DNA from: an uncultured Litorilinea sp.
Lineage (GTDB): Bacteria > Chloroflexota > Anaerolineae > Caldilineales > Caldilineaceae
NCBI GenBank assembly: GCA_937922105.1
Contig: CAKZVN010000105.1
Coordinates: 1 to 8,915 of the forward strand
Direction of reading: 5' to 3'
DNA: 8,915 nt
Within the stretch, counting starts at the first letter, position 1; each line of letters begins with the position of its first letter. The notes below the pieces were generated by a model that saw only the letters and a program-made list of their open reading frames with translations, did not search any database and was not told where the DNA came from. Position numbers and translations under genes: made by a program. Of the stretch, positions 6,598 through 8,915 are shown in pieces.

Positions 6598-7182
6598 TCA
6601 TACCTGGGCGATGGGGGTCGCACGGCGATAAATCCCACCCCCGCGCGTCAGATGACCTGCATCCACCAAATAGCGCCGCAGCGTCGCGTGGTCCAGACTA
6701 TGGCCCCGCAACAGCTCGTTGACTTCGCTCTCGCGATAATCGCGCTCGAACTCGAAGCGCTCCGCCAACCAGCCTAACAGGACCCGACGCCGTGCTTCTT
6801 GGTTGGGCGCGGGCCATTGCAACAACTTGCCGTCGCGCACATACTTTGCCACCACGTCGCCGTCGTCGCGCGCCGCTTCGGGCGCGAGCGGTCGTGCAAA
6901 GAGCGTGCGCTTCATCCCCTGGATACGCGCCGCGTCTAACCGCAGCCGTTCATCCGCGCCGCTGCGCACCAAGCCCGCCGCCAGCAGCGCCTCGACATTG
7001 CGTAACAAGGTCGCGCGCTTCTGCGACACCCGCTTGGACAGTTCGTCCAACGTCAACGCGTCTTGGGCAACCGCGCCCAAGATCGCCAGCCGCTCCATAT
7101 CCAGAAGCAGTCGCAACAGCGCATCCGGCGCAATATCCTGCCCCGGCTCAGACTGGAGAGGGGATTGGACATTCTCGAGCAT
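6598..7182 (-). CDS. Winged-helix (ArsR-like) regulator with C-terminal DUF2087 domain
   Basis: Predicted DNA-binding regulator of 194 residues. Residues about 20-85 form a winged-helix region with the recognition-helix sequence LTLDELSKRVSQKRATLLRN (43-62) followed by VEALLAAGLVR, as in ArsR/MarR-type proteins. Residues about 112-188 match DUF2087 (LLGWLAERF, then YRESEVNELL and LRRYLVDAGHL, then GGGIYRRA), a small domain often fused to such heads and with no firm function. A GTG at 7188 is possible, but ATG 7182 is preferred because AAGG (7192-7195) then sits nine bases upstream, against three for the GTG. It is the first gene of a two-gene unit with the membrane methyltransferase and is divergent from the lipoprotein gene, so it may control either; the signal it senses cannot be told. 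Confidence 0.83.
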   Translation of the reverse strand: MLENVQSPLQSEPGQDIAPDALLRLLLDMERLAILGAVAQDALTLDELSKRVSQKRATLLRNVEALLAAGLVRSGADERLRLDAARIQGMKRTLFARPLAPEAARDDGDVVAKYVRDGKLLQWPAPNQEARRRVLLGWLAERFEFERDYRESEVNELLRGHSLDHATLRRYLVDAGHLTRGGGIYRRATPIAQV

Positions 7183-7212
7183 GCGCACGCACCTTGTGGC
7201 AACCTACCGGGA

Positions 7213-7241
7213 TAGACCCGTGGCATCAGATGGGATATACT
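7213..7241 (+). promoter_or_regulatory. Probable sigma-70/A-type promoter of the lipoprotein gene
   Basis: TAGACC (7213-7218, 4 of 6 to consensus), a 17-base spacer and TATACT (7236-7241, 5 of 6) lie in the divergent gap. The predicted start near 7248 would give a leader of about 184 bases before the lipoprotein ATG. Confidence 0.6.
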
Positions 7242-7251
7242 CGTCTCGGCC

Positions 7252-7262
7252 TACAAATTGTA
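7252..7262. promoter_or_regulatory. Operator-like palindrome just downstream of the promoter
   Basis: TACAAATTGTA is a perfect 5+1+5 palindrome in an A/T-rich island within GC-rich sequence. It falls about 4-14 bases after the predicted transcript start, where a bound repressor would block transcription. The regulator encoded next door is an obvious candidate to bind it, by inference only. Confidence 0.45.
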
Positions 7263-7431
7263 CCATCGTCCGCCGGGCTGCCCCAAGCAGCGGAGACCGC
7301 GCAGCGCCGGTCTCGGTCGGCGGCGGAACAAAACAGGCCGGAGCGCAGTCCTACTCCATACCAACAATGTTGGCAAGTTTGGGGGAGTGCTCTTCCCGCA
7401 CTCGAACGCTGTTTGCAGGAAAGGAGTCGTC
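7263..7431 (+). promoter_or_regulatory. Long structured leader of the lipoprotein mRNA
   Basis: This non-coding stretch contains four successive inverted repeats: GCTGC/GCAGC (7277-7281 with 7287-7291), GAGACCG/CGGTCTC (7293-7299 with 7308-7314), CCAAC/GTTGG (7361-7365 with 7369-7373, so only a three-base centre) and GAGTGC/GCACTC (7385-7390 with 7398-7403). The last lies 14 bases before the GGAAAGGAG ribosome binding site (7418-7426). I recognise no known riboswitch consensus and no T-run that would mark an attenuator. The lipoprotein frame is open through this stretch, but the better start is at 7432. Confidence 0.4.
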
Positions 7432-8148
7432 ATGTTCTCGGCATACCGCTTTGCGCCGTTGATTCTCACCGCGCTTGTGCTGCTCGCGGCTTGCGCGCCT
7501 ATCCAACCGGTCTCGACCACGCCTGAACCGCCGACGGCTGCCACGCCGCCTGCCACCGAGGAACCTGTCATGCCGGAACCCAGTCTGTGGCCCCCCATCG
7601 CCGAGCAGGCGCGCGACTTTCTCGCCGCCGAGTTGGCCCTCCCCGCAGAGGAGATTCGCATCCTCGATGTGGAAAAAGTCGAATGGCCGGACGGCTGTCT
7701 GGGCATCCGCGAACCGGATATCTTCTGCGTCCAGGTCATCACCCCCGGCTATCGCGTGTTGCTGGGCGTAGGGGATGTGACCTATGCCCTCCACACCAAC
7801 CGCAGCGGCAGTGACATTCGCATTGCGCCGGACGGCGCGACGCGTGGCCCCATGCGCTTCCCCGCAACGGCGCCGGCAGACACGGCAGAACTCCCGCCCC
7901 CGCTCACCCTCCGACTCCTCGCCGCTGCCATCGAGCAAACTCCGGACGAGTTGGTCGTGCGGGAGGTTGAGTCTGTCGAATGGCCCGATGCCTGTCTCGG
8001 TGTCTACCACCCGGACGAAATGTGCGCCACGGTCATCGTGCCCGGCTACCGCATCGTGGTGCAGGTAGGCGACACGACCTATGTGCTGCATACCGACGCG
8101 CGCGGCGAGAACGTGCGCGTCGCCGAACAGCCGGAGGAACGCAACTAA
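7432..8148 (+). CDS. Lipoprotein with two tandem copies of a cysteine-containing module
   Basis: Secreted, lipid-anchored protein of 238 residues with unknown function. Residues 1-21 are a lipoprotein signal peptide (short basic start, hydrophobic core, lipobox LAAC with Cys21 as the lipidated residue), followed by a Pro/Thr-rich linker (22-58). Residues about 60-132 and 159-231 are two copies of one module. Each contains VEWPD (83-87; 182-186), CLG(I/V) plus four residues then C (Cys89/Cys99 and Cys188/Cys198), PGYR, VGD.TY and LHT followed by a Gly-rich turn. The matching Cys pairs are likely disulfides outside the membrane. Modules of this wording are familiar from Chloroflexota secreted proteins, to my knowledge without an assigned function. 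ATG 7432 is chosen for its AAAGGAG site (7420-7426) and because the signal peptide begins there. Promoter and terminator around it make it a single-gene unit. Confidence 0.85.
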   Translation: MFSAYRFAPLILTALVLLAACAPIQPVSTTPEPPTAATPPATEEPVMPEPSLWPPIAEQARDFLAAELALPAEEIRILDVEKVEWPDGCLGIREPDIFCVQVITPGYRVLLGVGDVTYALHTNRSGSDIRIAPDGATRGPMRFPATAPADTAELPPPLTLRLLAAAIEQTPDELVVREVESVEWPDACLGVYHPDEMCATVIVPGYRIVVQVGDTTYVLHTDARGENVRVAEQPEERN

Positions 8149-8219
8149 GCGCCGTCGTGGCGAGCCGCACCGCAATGGACGACATCTCACTGTCACGCGT
8201 GTTGCTTGGCAAGAAAATC

Positions 8220-8262
8220 GGGCAGGGAGTCGCATGGGCGGCTCCCTGCCCAACTCGTTTTT
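8220..8262 (+). terminator. Strong intrinsic terminator after the lipoprotein gene
   Basis: A 14-base-pair stem (8220-8233 with 8238-8251, one G-T/U wobble) carries a four-base loop ATGG and is followed closely by TTTTT (8258-8262). Upstream of the stem is AGAAAAT, so read on the minus strand there is also a short T-run and weak bidirectional action is possible. It lies about 70 bases after the lipoprotein stop. Confidence 0.9.
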
Positions 8263-8300
8263 GCCTGTCATGGCACGCACCATTGCGGAGGAAGCCTTCT

Positions 8301-8759
8301 ATGAGCATCATCGGACGCCTGATCCGATTCGTCCTGGAACGCGGCGCGCGCGGCAAAAGCTACGCCGAACTCACCGAACGCTTGGCTCGCGAGCAAGAGA
8401 GTGTTGCGCAGCGCATGGCCCAAGCAGCCGACACACCACGCAACCGTGCCGTCGCCGCGCACATCATCGGCATCGAACGCTGGGGACAGCGCCGGCTGCG
8501 TACACTCCTGGGCGAGCCGCTGCTGCACGACGAGTACGACGGCTATCGTCCCTCAGGAGAGTTGGCGCCCGCCGCGCTTGCCGAGGAATTTCGCGCCACG
8601 CGCCAAGCAACGGTTGCCCTTGCCCAAGAACTCGCCGCAGCCGGAGCGGACCTCAACGCCACCGTCCTGCACAACGACGCCGGCCCCATGCGCGCCGGCG
8701 GCTGGCTAAACTACCTCAACATGCACGCAAGCATGGAAGCCAAGCGCCTGCGCCAATAG
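8301..8759 (+). CDS. Small DinB-like four-helix protein (tentative)
   Basis: Protein of 152 residues, nearly all predicted helix, with no signal peptide. The pattern of His54 in AAHIIGIERWGQRRL, a middle segment with EEFRATRQATVALAQEL (95-111), then LHNDAGPMRAGGWL (123-136) and LNMHASMEAKRL (139-150) resembles DinB-superfamily proteins, a helical bundle that binds a metal with three His and includes thiol-dependent transferases. Possible ligands are His54, His142 and perhaps Glu146 or His124; the usual second His in the last helix (HxxxH-type) is missing, so metal binding is uncertain. ATG 8301 has GGAGGA (8287-8292) eight bases upstream. The same frame is open further upstream, but that stretch covers the terminator and lipoprotein end and is not coding. 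The strong terminator before it means it needs its own promoter or read-through; I see no convincing one. Confidence 0.6.
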   Translation: MSIIGRLIRFVLERGARGKSYAELTERLAREQESVAQRMAQAADTPRNRAVAAHIIGIERWGQRRLRTLLGEPLLHDEYDGYRPSGELAPAALAEEFRATRQATVALAQELAAAGADLNATVLHNDAGPMRAGGWLNYLNMHASMEAKRLRQ

Positions 8760-8849
8760 CACATGCGCCTTCCGAGCAGTACGGAGTGGCGGGGGAGAAG
8801 TTGCCGGGTGCATCCCACATTCTTGGTCAGCGGAACACCCCCTAATCAC

Positions 8850-8910
8850 CTCCCCCAGGTTGGGGGAAGGAACGCGCTTCCTCCCCAACCTGGGGAGAGC
8901 CGGGGTGGGG
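8850..8910. repeat. Dispersed-type C/G-rich inverted repeat
   Basis: Two long, nearly complementary arms (8850-8870 and 8877-8899) surround the six-base loop AACGCG. Each arm has its own inner palindrome-like core, CCCCCAGGTTGGGGG (8852-8866) and CCCCAACCTGGGG (8883-8895). A G-rich tail (8902-8910) follows. This C/G-rich style is typical of intergenic repeats present in many copies in some Chloroflexota genomes. The stretch 8760-8849 before it holds no gene that I can support. Confidence 0.7.
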
Positions 8911-8915
8911 TTCAA

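Noticed and set aside
6078..6722. Plus-strand 214-codon frame opposite the membrane protein and regulator
   Set aside because: The product is low-complexity Arg/His/Gln/Pro-rich, as expected of a shadow frame; the minus strand has two recognisable families.
7351..8283. Minus-strand 310-codon frame opposite the lipoprotein
   Set aside because: It crosses the terminator and leader and has no recognisable domain; the plus strand has a signal peptide, a duplicated domain and its own expression signals.
8850..8910. CRISPR array or transposon end at the right edge
   Set aside because: Only one inverted pair is visible, with no regular spacers and no transposase gene in the window.
8706..8915. Minus-strand 69-codon frame at the right edge
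   Set aside because: Its start is translated from the inverted repeat and the rest runs antisense into the DinB-like gene.

Overview
The window is GC-rich, densely coded bacterial DNA. It holds eight protein genes, one of them cut by the left edge, and no RNA genes that I can recognise. The best guess at the source is a member of the Chloroflexota (Anaerolineae-like). This is an inference from three things: the lipoprotein with duplicated Glu-Trp-Pro-Asp / Cys-Leu-Gly modules, the Memo protein with a PqqD-like head, and the C/G-rich dispersed repeat at the right edge. No phylogenetic marker is present to confirm it.

Left part (1-2285, + strand): the end of an arabinose catabolic cluster. araB (ribulokinase, 5' end missing) is followed by araD (L-ribulose-5-phosphate 4-epimerase). 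Together they turn L-ribulose into D-xylulose 5-phosphate for the pentose phosphate pathway. A strong inverted repeat lies between the two genes. No isomerase (araA) is in view; it may lie upstream.

Middle (2286-6048): a near-consensus housekeeping promoter drives a Memo-family protein (AmmeMemoRadiSam system protein B) with an extra N-terminal PqqD-like domain. Its AMMECR1 and radical-SAM partners are not in the window. It converges, with 16 bases between stop codons, on a minus-strand enolase-superfamily sugar-acid dehydratase-like gene. Upstream of that, also on the minus strand, is a zinc-dependent alcohol dehydrogenase with its own terminator. A sugar-acid dehydratase and a dehydrogenase next to araBD suggest a wider carbohydrate or sugar-acid utilisation neighbourhood, but the substrates cannot be read from sequence.

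Right part (6147-8915): a minus-strand pair encodes a winged-helix/DUF2087 regulator and a small ICMT-like membrane methyltransferase. Divergent from it, a + strand lipoprotein gene has a good promoter, an operator-like palindrome and a long leader able to form several hairpins, and it ends at a very strong intrinsic terminator. A small DinB-like protein follows. The window closes in a dispersed-type inverted repeat.

I found no defence system, CRISPR array, insertion sequence or prophage. The most noteworthy items are the stand-alone Memo fusion, the Asp-to-Glu change at a metal-ligand position of the dehydratase, the structured leader of the duplicated lipoprotein, and the hairpin beside the ribosome binding site of the dehydrogenase.
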